This document shows, piece after piece, positions 11,648-23,759 of a stretch of 64,000 nucleotides of DNA. Every line of letters begins with the position of its first letter. Positions within the stretch are counted from its first letter, which is position 1. Made by a program: the position numbers and the translations under genes. The notes under the pieces are model-generated. The model had not been told where the DNA came from and did not search any database. It saw only the letters and a program-made list of their open reading frames with translations. The stretch lies in assembly GCA_008933995.1 (NCBI GenBank), contig WARS01000012.1:1364001-1428000 (forward strand), read 5' to 3'. The DNA comes from Datnioides undecimradiatus (lineage: Eukaryota; Chordata; Actinopteri; Lobotiformes; Datnioididae).

Positions 11648-14600
11648 TTAGACACCCAGCTTGTTGGCGATGGTCATGACCACTTTGAGGATGGGCATGA
11701 AGGCGGAGATCTCGCTGAAGTTGCTGCTGCTGACCACCTGGGTGTGGACCTCCAGGCCCCGCTGGTAGTTCTGGCTCGCAACACAGCGGCTGATCTCGTG
11801 GAGCCCATTCAGGATGTTGTGAGAGAGCTGAGAGAACGAAAGGGAAATGGTGTTACACGGCACCGTGTGGCGTCTGATGCTCAGGGCGCAAAATGTGAGG
11901 AAAATGGTAAAAACATAATGTATTTGTTTTGTGTTCATATTGTTTGTTTACCTCCTCTGTTTCTATCTTTCACAATAGATTTATTGTTGTTCTATGCCTC
12001 TCCTATCTTGCTGCTGTCAGCTCTGCAAATTTCCCCTTGTAGGACGATTAAAGCAGTTCTTGTGTGTCCAGTGACTGAGATTTGAGTGCTTTGTATTTTT
12101 CACTGGATAAATGGTTTAAGCGCCTCTCTCGATGCGTGTCTCAGTTGATTAATAACTACACTGTTCCTCCCAGCACCACATCTTTCACGGTTTTGTTTCT
12201 ATGATAAAAAGGAGAATTAAATTACAATTACGTCATTAAACCCAGGATACTGGACAGCAGAAGTGTGTCCAACAGGTGATTGACAGGATAACGATGCAAC
12301 GATGCTCTGGTTTCGTCGTGTTATAAATCCAGTGCACCTTTCTTTTACAGATTTCTTTTTTGCTCCTCCCTTAAAAACCCAAACTCAGTCTCTGCCAAGC
12401 TGTGACACGCTCAGTTCAGCTGGAGACGACGCAACAAAAACCTTTGGTCAACAGGTAGGTAAAAAAACCAGTTTGGCTGTTAAGACTGAAAGACATCACA
12501 TGATGCGTGGGAGTGCATAGAACGCGCACAAGCGCACGTACACACGCACACATGCAGGCACGCACTTGTGTGCAGTGAAGTTGTGTCAGGAGAGCAGGCG
12601 GGAGCTGTCAGGGGCCCTGAAACCTCGTGCAAATACGTTCCGAGAGCGGAGAAACGCCTCTCTGCAGTGATGAGTTCCAGAGTGTTGTGCACAGAGCTGT
12701 TGCAGCGTCACGTGTTTTGCAATTTGGGTGAACTGACCCTTTAAATTGTGATTCATCATTGCATGCAGACACTGAGCAAAACATCATCTCAGTGGTCATA
12801 CGGAGTTATTTTCTTTATGAGTTATGAGCATTTTCACCTCAACATGCTCAAAACACAGCTTCTTTATACTTTTACTTCATGTAATGTTATCTGCAGCATG
12901 ATGGACACATGCGTTATTACGTAATGAAATAATTTCTTACCGACTGCTCTCTCAGTTTGTCGTACAGGTATCCCAAACGTTTGGCAGCATCATCAAGTTT
13001 CCTTTTTGTTTGCTGAAAAAGATAAAAAAAACCCAAAAAAACATTCAGGGTCATTTAAATCTAATAAAAATCAAACTTTTTCATCCTGAACCAATAAAAG
13101 CTTCATTACATGTAGCTGCAGCAGCCTGAGAACCAGGCAAATCTGCCAAGTTTTATTGGCTCTGGCAGAAGCGTCAGCCCCGACCCTCAGAGAGAGAGTT
13201 TCACCTGATCAAATATGGATCAACACTCTGTTACTGCAATGCCCATTTCTCATGGAAATGCTGTCAGAAGCATTTTTTGATTGACCGATTCTCTGTAATT
13301 TGAGAAAGTTTGTGACCCGGTTGACATGTTCAAAACAAGCGCTGCCCAACATGCATGTGTTGCTCAGCAAACCATTGGTTTTTGGTTTTCATGTGGTTGG
13401 TCTATACGGCCATCCAACTGTCTGCCCCTGTTGATAACACCCCTTGGAAATCAAAAATGAACGAGAGGTTCCAGCATTTGCCGATTAGTCTGGCAATGTC
13501 AGGCTACACACACACACACACACACACAGTGAGACTTACCGGGTCTCTTGCTGCCAACTGGCAACGCTGCACCAGGCTGTCAAAGGTTGATTTGAGGACC
13601 ATGTGTTCAGCTGGGATTTCTTTCTGCTCCACCCTCTCTGCCGGAAGCTGCTGGAGGAGCTGAGGAAAACAATGCCGCAGACACAAGGTGTTGACATGTT
13701 TTCTGTTTGCGTTGCTGTTGAGACTTCAGATAACAGGCTCTTGTCACACACCAACCTGCATGCTGGGCTCCTGGGGTGCTCCAGGGGGGACTTGGGCATG
13801 ATCGTGAGGCTGAGGGGCCTCCATGGGGAATCCCATCACAGGTGCTGTGATGGGGGCTGGTGGAGTGTAGTTATCAGGAACCTGTGTACACACAACAATA
13901 AGACGCATCCAGTCAGTGAGAGGGAGCTTAGAAAACACTGAAACAGAGCTTTATTACTCAAGTGTTGCACAGGTTGAAGGTTTATCAGAGCTTGTTTGCT
14001 GAAAACATTTGTCTTCTGCTGCTGGCAATTAAGCTAATGAGAACAGAATCATGTGTCTCCGGAGGCTCCGTCACTACACACAACACCATGCAAAGATCCC
14101 ACAGTAATTTAATAATTGTTATTTACATGAAATTTATCAATGGAGGGTTAGGAACGACTGATACGCTAAGTTACTGAACTGAGCTTTCGAGGAGCTGAAT
14201 TATTTAATGTTGCTCTGTAAAACGACACAGCAGGTGTAACTGCGTGTGTCAGTGATTCCCTAATTAGCTGTACCTGGGCCCCAAGGACACTGATGTAGTC
14301 ACTGGGTAAGGGGAAGATTGGAAAGGAAGGAAGGAAGCAACACATCACAAACTGTTTGGTGGCTCATCTTTTTCTTACATTTAGCGTCATGAAAACTCGT
14401 CAGTGTGTGGGCCAAGGGTCTGACTTGGACAGTAAAAAGTGATTTTGTCACTTCATACAGTCATCAAACACATTATTGACCAAATCTATAGTAAAAGGGG
14501 ACCACATGTAAACACGTGTCAGATTATTATCATTGTGTCAGATTATTGTGTCCACTATAGCCACTAGATGGACGGAGAGTAAGGAGATGCTTGATACCTT

Positions 14601-17600
14601 CAGCCTTTCTGGCTGGGCTGTGGGTGATATCTAACCGTGTCATCTGATGCAAATATTTTAAATGTTTGTTTGTACACACAAAAAGATTTGCTTTATTAAT
14701 TTGATTCACTTTATAATTTGATTTGTTCTTTGCTTTACATGTTTTTTTCTTACTGAAAACAGGATCTGTTGGTAGCTGGATTTGGCCTGAGGTCGCAGTT
14801 ATAGCTGTGGACACTAAATGAATGAGCAGACATACATTTGCAAGATATTAAAGACTATTTTGATGTTGATAAATGCAGGAGTACCTTCTTCTTCCTGGGT
14901 CCACCTCGCACGGCTGGAGGGTCATTCCAGCCTTCTTGGGGCCCTAAATTTAAATGAGAAAGAGAGTGAATTAGAGGAAACTAGCAGCATTCTCTCCCCT
15001 GCAGTCACACTCAAGCAGCCAAAGATTGTCTATACAAGACAATCTCTTTGAGGTTAGTCTACGTGGCAAAATGCTCAAAGTATAAACCTGCCTTTAAGCC
15101 ACAGATCTCAGCAGTTTCACCAAATGTGGCAAAATGTTCAGGCAGCATCCTTAAAATAACTCAACAGTGACAAAAATCCAGATATGCATGTATCAGACAA
15201 TGTTGCAAAATATGTAACTGAAGTCTTAATTTGAACTGTCAATGAAGAGCCAACACTGCCTGAATAAAACCTGCAGAATCTTCATTAAAGCCTAGAAACT
15301 GCGTCTTTTAGCTGAACATACATATAAACAAATCGGCTTCCTACATGTCCCTCAAGCATACAGCGGCACAAGCAAACACTACCAAAACACTGAGTGACCA
15401 GAACAATATAAAATCTCTGTACAGTGGACTGCCAACTGATACAAATGTAGAACTGATGCAGGGATATTGCATCATAAGGGCTGTCACATTACCAGTATGT
15501 AAAAAAACTGGAAATAATACTGGTTTAAACATGATTATACTGAATACCTCATTGGATAGCAAAGCAATATTAACAAGCTGCACAAGTTGCATTTTATTGT
15601 AGTATACTTTAATGTTTTTCTGGTCACTCAAGTGTATGTTTCAATGCACTCTTGTTCGATATCCAACCTAACCCTGTCACCTTGGTCACACTGGGTATTC
15701 AGCCAGGGAAAGTATCCTGCAAGTCAAATGAGGTGGACAGCTGAATAGGATTCAATAAGCATTATCAAAAGGTACTATACAACTTAAAACATACCTAATT
15801 ATATATCCTGATATAAAAATGTGTGAAGAGCAAAAGGTAATTGTGATCTTTTGACTACAAAGTGGTCACAGGACAACTACCTGTAGGAGGAGGAGGAGCA
15901 ACGGCAGGAGAAGAGAAGGGCTTTACAGCAGGAGCTCCAGGGCCTCCCTGTGGATACCCTGATCCAAGAGGAGCATAGGGACCAGATGCCATGGGGGGTG
16001 CAGGGCCCTGGTTGTGGAGGCTCCCTGGGTACATGGGAACCGGGGCTCCAGGTTGGGAGCTAGGTGGCACGGGGCCTGAGGGTAAAGAGGTAGATGGCAT
16101 GAAGCTTGTCGGTGGAACCCCGGGGCTGGGCATCGGGGGCAGGCCTCCAGGGGTCGATGATGAAGGCTGCAGAGGTGGTCCTGATAAGTTAGCAGCTGGC
16201 ATAGAAGGACCTGGCATAGGAGGAGGGAAGGCTGAGGGTCCGCCAATAGGCATGGGCTGAGGCTGGAATGGCTGATGAGGGAGGAAACCTGGGAAAGAAC
16301 AAAGACCGATGATTAGAAAAACGGGCGTGAAACGCACAGAAGTAAACCGCAAATAGTCAAAATCGAACCTGGAGCCGGAGCGGGATGCTGGGGGTAGGAA
16401 GGCCTCATGGCAGGGCGGGTTGCACTGGGCGGCAGTACATGAGAAGACGGTGGCAGGCCAGGCCCGGTGTTAGCTGGGGGCGCTTGTGGGGTAAAAACCG
16501 ACGGCATGGGAGGCTGCTGTTGGGCAGGAGCGGGAGGCTGGTACTGACTCTATGGTTGAGGAAACAACAATAACACTATGTTTTAAAGAGGAGCTCAAAC
16601 GTCAGTAATTACATGTTAAAGATACTTTTACAAAATAATATGTTTATCTCATCTTATACCATAACTTGTGCTTTTGGTGCAGGAGTTTGAGCAGCAGGAG
16701 CGGGCTTGGCTGTGGACACGTTGACTCTGTTGAAGGAGTTTGGAGGCTGCTGTCCGCCGGCAGCCTCTCCCTGAGCGTGGAACAGCCTGTCTCTCAGCAT
16801 CATGATCGCAGACTGGGGACAACAGACATGTATCACAATCCAATTAAGCAAAATTTAATTTGGGGCATTGTAATTAAGTTGCCTCTATGCCTCTTACTTG
16901 GTCTGAGTTCTCGGGCAGGTAGGTCATGGCAGTGGCCAGACTGCCCTCTGCAGCCAGAATGCCAGCGTAGCAGGTTAGCTTCTCGGCCAGGAGGGGGCTG
17001 TGCACCGCCACCTCGCTGTTGCGAAGGCGTTCAATTGACTTTCGCAGCATCATTACTTTTTCTACCAGATCCTGAAAAATAGAAAAATAACACGATTCAT
17101 AATTTATGTCACAGGAGACATGAGATGTCTTTGTCCTCCAGGTTACTATTCATTTTCAAAAGTGATAGCAAATAAAAATAAGACTCCAAGCAAATTAAAT
17201 ATTTTGCTTTTGTGCCCACACTCACGTTCTCTGTGCAGCTTTGTAGTTAAAACGGTGTTTGGTTAATGCAAAGTTTCAATTATACCTCAAGACCAAGGGG
17301 GGAGGAGCTGTCTCTATGCGAGGCCCAGCACTCCACCAGCTTCTCAATGTTCCCAGAGCAAATGTAACAGAGACAGGCCTGCAGACAGCGCTTCTCTGTC
17401 TTCTCATGCTCCAATCGACCTCCAAGGGTATCTAACAAGAAGAATTACAGAATTAGAACAAGGTTTAAGACACAGGGCAGGCAGGAAGGCTCGACAGGGG
17501 GGTAGAGACAGAAAGATTATTCAACAAGTAAAACAAGTACCGCTGAAATGTTAAACTCTACCTGGAAGAGAGGCATGTTGCAGCATGATCACTGGGATGC

Positions 17601-20600
17601 TCCACTTGAGAGCCACTTACCGCACAGACGGGCAAAATCTTCAGGGTGAGCGTAGGTCAGCAGAGCAGCGAGAGCCTCCTTCCAATTGTCCAGCTCACAG
17701 CTTTGCACAATGTCTCTCCAGTTCTGGGTCACCACCGAGGATATGAGCTGCAGTTGGGCACCAATTAAATAAATTCAGCTCAGATATTATTCTCATGCAG
17801 TTGTACCAACTGAACCACTGTGAACAAACATGCTCATACCATTGAAATGCTGTTCTTTTGCTTGCTAAGGTATTTTTGCTGAGTTTTCTTGAGCAGCTCC
17901 TCTCCTCCACTGATAGACAACAGGATGGCCTCAGCGTAGCGACCATCATTCAGACACAGGTCCACAGCCCCTTCAAAGTTACCGACCAGCAACGCCTGGC
18001 TTATCAAACCATCCGTATCTTCAAAAGAATGACAAGAAAGGCCATTAGCCATTAACTGAAGCTACGTTTCCAGTCAAACAATGACAACATGTAAGATATC
18101 AAAATTATCTGTTACAATCACGTCATTAATTGAATATTTTACCACATGATACAGGGATCTGGAAGTTGGAGTTTTCCTTTGGGGTCTGACTAAAGAAGTC
18201 TGCCGGCGAGACGGAACCTGAGGTTCTAACATCTGCTGCTTCTTCAGGCCTCTGCAAGCACAACAGCGGATAACTGACACTAAACATAGGCTGAGAAACT
18301 TTGTGTGCAAACAACAATGACCGAAAAGATATGAAAATGAACATTTTGTGGGCAGACTCGCTGACCTCAGTGGAGAGCCGCTGCATCTTTTCCGCCAGAT
18401 CTTTGGCATCTACTCCATGTCCGTTGTGCTGAAAGCTCTTCCCCAGGCATTTTGAAATCTGAACAAACATTTTCACAGAGGGTATCACAGGTAAGTTCTT
18501 GTATGTGACGAATTCCAGCTAATAGCTACAGGTAAATTTAAGGGGAAGAATACCTTTTTCTCTAATTCATCTTTGCTGAACCCCAAAAGTCTGAGGAATT
18601 TGATGCGAGCTTCATCCTCAAAGTTTACCTGTAAACAGAGAGTGAAGTAGCTCAAAGAACAATAACACCACACCGTCTGACAGGTGGAAGTCTTAAGATC
18701 AAGAGGATGTGAGGACCCACCAGGAGGAACTTCCATATGTCCTGCTCAGCATCTGACTTGGCGTTTTGGATCTTGGCCTGGCAGTAGTTGTTGAAGGAGC
18801 CCGACTGCAGCGCCGCCTGCAGCTCCCTGGAGCGCTGGAGGAACTCTGTCTCCGTGGTAACTTGACTTACAAACACTTGTCTGGGGACAGGCTGGGGGCT
18901 CTGCACCGGAGGCAACTTGGGATTCTCAAACGTTATCAGCTTTCCACCAAACTGAGGAAAAAACAACGTCACATCAGTCATTAAGGAAATGTTTTTGCAA
19001 ATTTAAAATCTTTTGTTTCAAAATGTTTAAAAAATTATTTACTTACAGCAAAAGAAGCCCCTACTGGCCTGCGCACCCACTTAGGCGGCTTCTTCAGAGG
19101 GGGGACTATGGTGTCCTGCACTGCAGGCTGAGGAACCTGAAGGGGAGGCAGCACCTGCCCTGTACCAAAGGGATCCATTGTATCAAATGAGGAAGATATC
19201 TGTTAAACAGAAATGTTAAATGTTAAAACAAGCACAAATCTTCAAGTTAGAGATGAATCAATTAGTCAACCAACAGAACCAACTATGATGATGATGATTG
19301 ATCACACGAAAATTTGACTGATTCAAGCTCCTGAAATATAAATAAACAAACAAAAAAAACCCCCAAAACAGCTGTTTTCCATTATGTTAACCTGAATATC
19401 TTTGCGTTTCAGACTGTTAGTTATAAAAACCAAGACATTTAAATGTTAACTTGCGCTTGTAACTATTTCTAACATGCTACAGCCCAAACAAACATTTGCC
19501 AAAGGAGTAAATAATTAGGAGTAAATAAGCAGATTAATAAATGACAAGAAGAACTGTAAATTGCAGCCCCACCTCATGCAGTTATCACCTCCAGAGAGTC
19601 CTTTAACTAACTTTTAAATACAATGTTATATTCAACTCATGTCAGTGACAGGTGTTCGTAGTTCATGCCAATTCCTTCACACCAGCACCATCTTGTGGAC
19701 AAACAACGCAGCTCTCAACGCTGCCTTCAGTATCAAAAACACAGGGAACAGCTGTTACCTTATCAGCTGTGCTTTGCTGCTGAGCCTTCAAGCTGCCTCC
19801 CATCACCGAGTAGACAGTGATTTTCCCATCAAATGAGGCGGCTGAAAGCAAGGCTGGATTCCTGGGGCACCACTGGACATCAAAACACCACTGGTTTGTG
19901 GTTGGAAGCTCGTATATTACCTAAAGAGAAAGAAATTGCACCTGTGAGGATCCATGGCATTGTCATGAAGGCATGATAATGAAGTGAGGTAATTCAGGGA
20001 TAACAGAGATGCAGCAAACAATGTCATATACCTCTCCAGTGTTTGGATTCCAGCAGAGGATCCTGTTGTCTTTAGCACTGCTCAGCAGGAGCTCTGAGTC
20101 AGCCTGGCTCCAGGATATGGACAGAATTCCTCTGTAAGAAAATACCAACAGAAGCTGGATCCGGTGTATTCTGAAAAGGACTCAAACAAACAACATGCAA
20201 ACTGTTGAACTCTCACCTCGTGTGATTCTCAAGGACTTTGAGGGGTGATGTAGCAAAACGGAGGTCCCACATCTGGATGACCGGCAGTCTGTCATCTTCA
20301 GAGGCCAACACCAACTGAGTGGCGACATCAGGGTGCCAGAGCATCCCTGAACAGTGCATCTGAAATCACATAGCAGATGAAGCTTTGTACAGGACACAAT
20401 CATTTGAATTCATTGTGTATCCTGTCAGGCCTACACAAGGCTTAGAAAGACTTTTAAAATGAATGCTACCACCTGATCTACCAAGAATAATCTCATGCAT
20501 CAATCAGTACAGTTTGTGCACTTCCTTTCCTGTTGCATCACTGTACACAGAGCAGTGCAGAAAGAGCACTTGGCAAGCTTTAAACATCCACAAATAGTCC

Positions 20601-22599
20601 CTCTTGCAAAATTTAACCTCATTACAAAACTCTGACCACTGTGGTACATTGTAGTGAAACTGACTGTTTTCTGTTCTGATGCTGTCAGATAATAATAATA
20701 GATAATGATCAAAGACAGTAAAATGTGAATCTTAAAGGTGAACTCTAAAACTTGAAAGCTGTTACAGAGGTTTTGTTTGGGGCACCTATTCTGTGGGTGT
20801 GCTGAACTGTCCTGACCCGATCATACCTACTCAAAACTTATTTTAGAAAGATTTATTATTAGGAGATTTTGATAGAAAAATACAGTTTTCCTTAGGTGTG
20901 ATACTGTTGTTACCTACTATAACCATTCACTTTTGTGTTTGTAATCTAATTGCAAGCCAGGAAACCAGAGGGTGTGCCAAGCAACCTGTTTGACACAGAC
21001 TGTTTTTCTGGAATTTGACTGCATGATAATCAGAATCAGATAATCAGAATCTGCATTGACTGCGCTACAGTGGCTAACATATCAGAACAGACAACGCCTG
21101 TGATTAACTGCCACAGAAACATTCAATCATCTGAAAATGTTGCTGTGGTGTAGCAGATGAACCTCTATAACTGATTAATGAATCACAAGCTACAGTGATT
21201 TGACAGAGAGTAACTTTAGACTTGCTGTGTTTCGTATTAACGCCACCAACCCTGTTGCTGTGGTCACTGATCTTGATGATGGGCTCGTTCTTTCTCAGGT
21301 CCCACACAACGGCCTTCCCACTGGGGTTGGCAGAGGCCAGGATGTGCTGAACCTGCCTGTTCCAGGAAACAACACTGATGTCCTCAGCAGGCTGAAAGAA
21401 GAGAAAAAACCTGCTAGTGTCAAACGAAATCTGACTTTGCCTCTGAGACAAACAGATCACTAATACTGCTGGTGCCTATTAAAATGACTGTTTGGAGAAA
21501 GCTGCTGATGGTGGTGTTGTATCAACATTCTTAGTAAAAGAATGAATCATGACTATCCTAATATTAAAAGGCATCAACAACTACAATCAACAGGAAGTAA
21601 TACATCACATGAAATTGAAACCATGAACACTTCCTTGTGGCTTTAACTCTTAACTTACAGACATGAGAATACAAAGTTACAGAAACAAGGAGAAAGCTGC
21701 CCGTTGGGGATTGTGGTTTCTATTTTGTGTTTTGACTAACAGTTAATGGGTGAAGATCAAAATATCACTCCTCACAACAAAGCGTGAAATTCCTTAAACC
21801 AATAATCTCACACACGCACCCACCTGTGTCTTTGCTCCTGGTGTCATTGGACTGCTAAAGTTGTTCAGATCCCAAATATAGATCTCTGAGTCATTTGCCC
21901 CTGATGCGAGGAGATTACTCTGGGAGAGGAAACATTGAGAAAATATCAATAATGTGTACTACAGTGCCAGGAAAGACAAGTCTGTCAGTACAAAACAGTC
22001 TCTAAGGACACAGAACATTTTGAAGATTTGAAGACATTTACCTGAAAGGGGTTGAAATCAAGTGCTCGAATGGGTCCTGCATGTTTCTCAGACTGTCCCA
22101 CTACTGCCTCTTCCCCCGAGCTCATTATGACCTCTGGGTTATATACAGTTAATATGCCATTTTCACCACCACCGACCAGTCTCCCTCCGGTACCATCTGC
22201 TCCCATTCCAAAATTCACCCATACAATACTGTGCAACCTGGGGAATATGATAAGTACAGTGAGTCTTTTTATACATGTGCTGCATTGACACCCCTTATGG
22301 CTATTCTGCATTGTCAATAGAAGAAATTAATCCTAACTACTGCCAGAATCAAACAGCCTTGCCTTCTGTAAAGGTGACCTGTGTCAAGTGAATTACCTGT
22401 TTGATGTTGGTAATGACCCTTTGAGCTGCATTTCCAGAGAGGGATCTGAAAAATCCACCTCAAATATCTCCAGGGCAGCTGTAGTGTTGAAAGAGGCATC
22501 AAGCTGTTGTGCTGATGTCCCTAAGGCCAGGTAGATGGGATGGTGTCCGGCGGGACTCCACGCCTGGTGGGCAGTCCTCTGGATCTCCTTAAGCCTCAT
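11648..22599 (-). CDS. sec31b: COPII outer-coat protein Sec31 (Sec31B)
   Basis: Coding exons in transcript order: 22599-22397, 22237-22042, 21919-21824, 21391-21251, 20359-20217, 20131-20032, 19920-19759, 19199-19047, 18951-18721, 18628-18554, 18458-18366, 18251-18143, 18018-17840, 17747-17621, 17431-17286, 17071-16898, 16812-16660, 16549-16369, 16288-15881, 14943-14885, 13881-13756, 13659-13540, 13012-12941, 11827-11648. All are GT-AG and phase-consistent: 3627 bp, 1208 aa. With Sec13, Sec31 builds the outer cage of ER-exit vesicles and stimulates Sar1 GTP hydrolysis through Sec23. Domains: WD40 propeller (about 1-350), Sec13-binding insertion blade (about 350-420), alpha-solenoid (about 420-800), proline-rich region (about 800-1085), C-terminal helices (about 1090-1208). 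The GWNDPP motif (W1029, N1030) matches the pair that reaches the Sar1 active site. The protein ends in NKLGV as in mammals. Synteny with ndufb8 argues for Sec31B over Sec31A. Confidence 0.95.
13506..13528. repeat. (AC)n microsatellite beside a sec31b donor site
   Basis: About eleven AC units on the plus strand, read as UG repeats in the sec31b transcript. They begin only 11 bases after the 3' edge of the exon 13659-13540, just inside the following intron. UG repeats are known binding sites for CELF and TDP-43 splicing proteins, so position may matter here. The effect is inference. Confidence 0.8.
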
Positions 22600-23480
22600 A
22601 TTCCCCCTATAAATTCCGTGTCCTGTACAGATAAGCCGACTCCACGGTTAAGGCTAAAACCGAGCAATTTCTTTGCATAACAGTGGTCGCAGATCCACAG
22701 TTCTCTGTTAAGTGCCTTTAAATTAAAGAGTTATTGCAATGCACAAATCTCAACTCACAAATTTAACCTACTTTCTAAGTTGACTCCGACAAGGTGCCAC
22801 CCTTGCTCACAGACTGCCCCCGACTATTTCCTGAAACTGTTGGCTAACGGTGTGACCATACAGCCAGTATCTCTAAAACTGTTGGTCAAACTAACATTAT
22901 CCGTTAACTACGTTATAGTGGATTTAATGTAGGAACCGGCGATGTTATCTCTGCCGGAGTAAAAATTGATTTAACGTAAGTTTCCTTGAGATGCAGCTAG
23001 CTAACGTTAGCATTTCTCACTGACGTCTCTGAACATGTTAGCGTTACCTTTAGCTTTGGTTAGTTAATAACGTGTTATAACATTGCATAGTGCCCAAATG
23101 TAGCCATTAACTAACGGTCACCTTAACAGTTCTAAGAGAGCAGATAATTTCTCATGCATGCCACTACATAAGAAATCCTATAAGCTAGGTAGTTAACGTC
23201 TCATCTAACGCTCAGCCGTTCCAGTGCATAACCAGAGCCGCCAGCAATCAAGCTAACAGCCACCACCCTTGTTAGCATATAACAACAGAAACGAGAGTCG
23301 CTGTATATAAACCAAATTTAAGCCCAGAGAGAAAATGTCAAATATGGGTTTGAAAGGAACTTACGTCAACTACCCGTGTCACAGTCTGACTGTCCGCATC
23401 CACAAAAAGCTGGAGCACTACTTAATGGCCAAGCTAGCAGCTTAGCCGCAGTCAGATTCAGACCAAAGTGCTTTGCCGTG
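22600..23480 (-). other. sec31b: sec31b 5' leader: intron and non-coding first exon (predicted)
   Basis: On the minus strand an acceptor TGTACAG ends at 22623, so 22622-22600 is 5' UTR in front of the ATG at 22599. A matching strong donor GTAAGT occurs at 23364-23359, implying a non-coding exon from roughly 23480 down to 23365 and an intron of about 740 bp. The intron carries a perfect GCTAACGTTAGC palindrome at 23000-23011. The transcription start is not determined; the splice signals are seen. Confidence 0.45.
23000..23011. repeat. GCTAACGTTAGC palindrome, copy 1
   Basis: A perfect 12-bp palindrome in the predicted first intron of sec31b, surrounded by GCTAGCTAAC-type words. An identical copy lies at 26420-26431 in the first intron of ndufb8, the next gene on the same strand. 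The matches are exact; shared function is not shown. Confidence 0.8.
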
Positions 23481-23709
23481 TTGTCACTATGCTACGGTAG
23501 CCGACACGGACATTTCTCATTTGGTGGTGGCCTAATGTAACTCCGATGTAACCGTTGACCCAACTAAAATATTTTGTGTACATATAATTTATTTATAACT
23601 GGTGGTACAATTTTTATTTAATCTTTCCTGCCTCTTGTCAGTCAAAATAACATATTTTAATTAAACACAAAAAACAAGCAACACAGCAAAGAATGTAACT
23701 TTTAACATC

Positions 23710-23715
23710 TTTATT
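23710..23715 (-). other. ndufb8: ndufb8 poly(A) signal
   Basis: Plus-strand TTTATT reads AATAAA on the minus strand 45-50 bases after the ndufb8 stop codon. This gives ndufb8 a very short 3' UTR and places its end only about 200-350 bp from the predicted sec31b leader exon. Confidence 0.6.
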
Positions 23716-23759
23716 CTTGACAGAAATATATTTACACAAGTAGAATCAGATTTAAGTCA

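Noticed and set aside
15023..15045. 8-bp inverted repeat AGATTGTC...GACAATCT in a sec31b intron
   Set aside because: Arms are short and a match of this size is expected by chance in a 64-kb window.
15991..16260. Gly-rich open frame on the plus strand
   Set aside because: It is the antisense shadow of the proline-rich sec31b exon 16288-15881.
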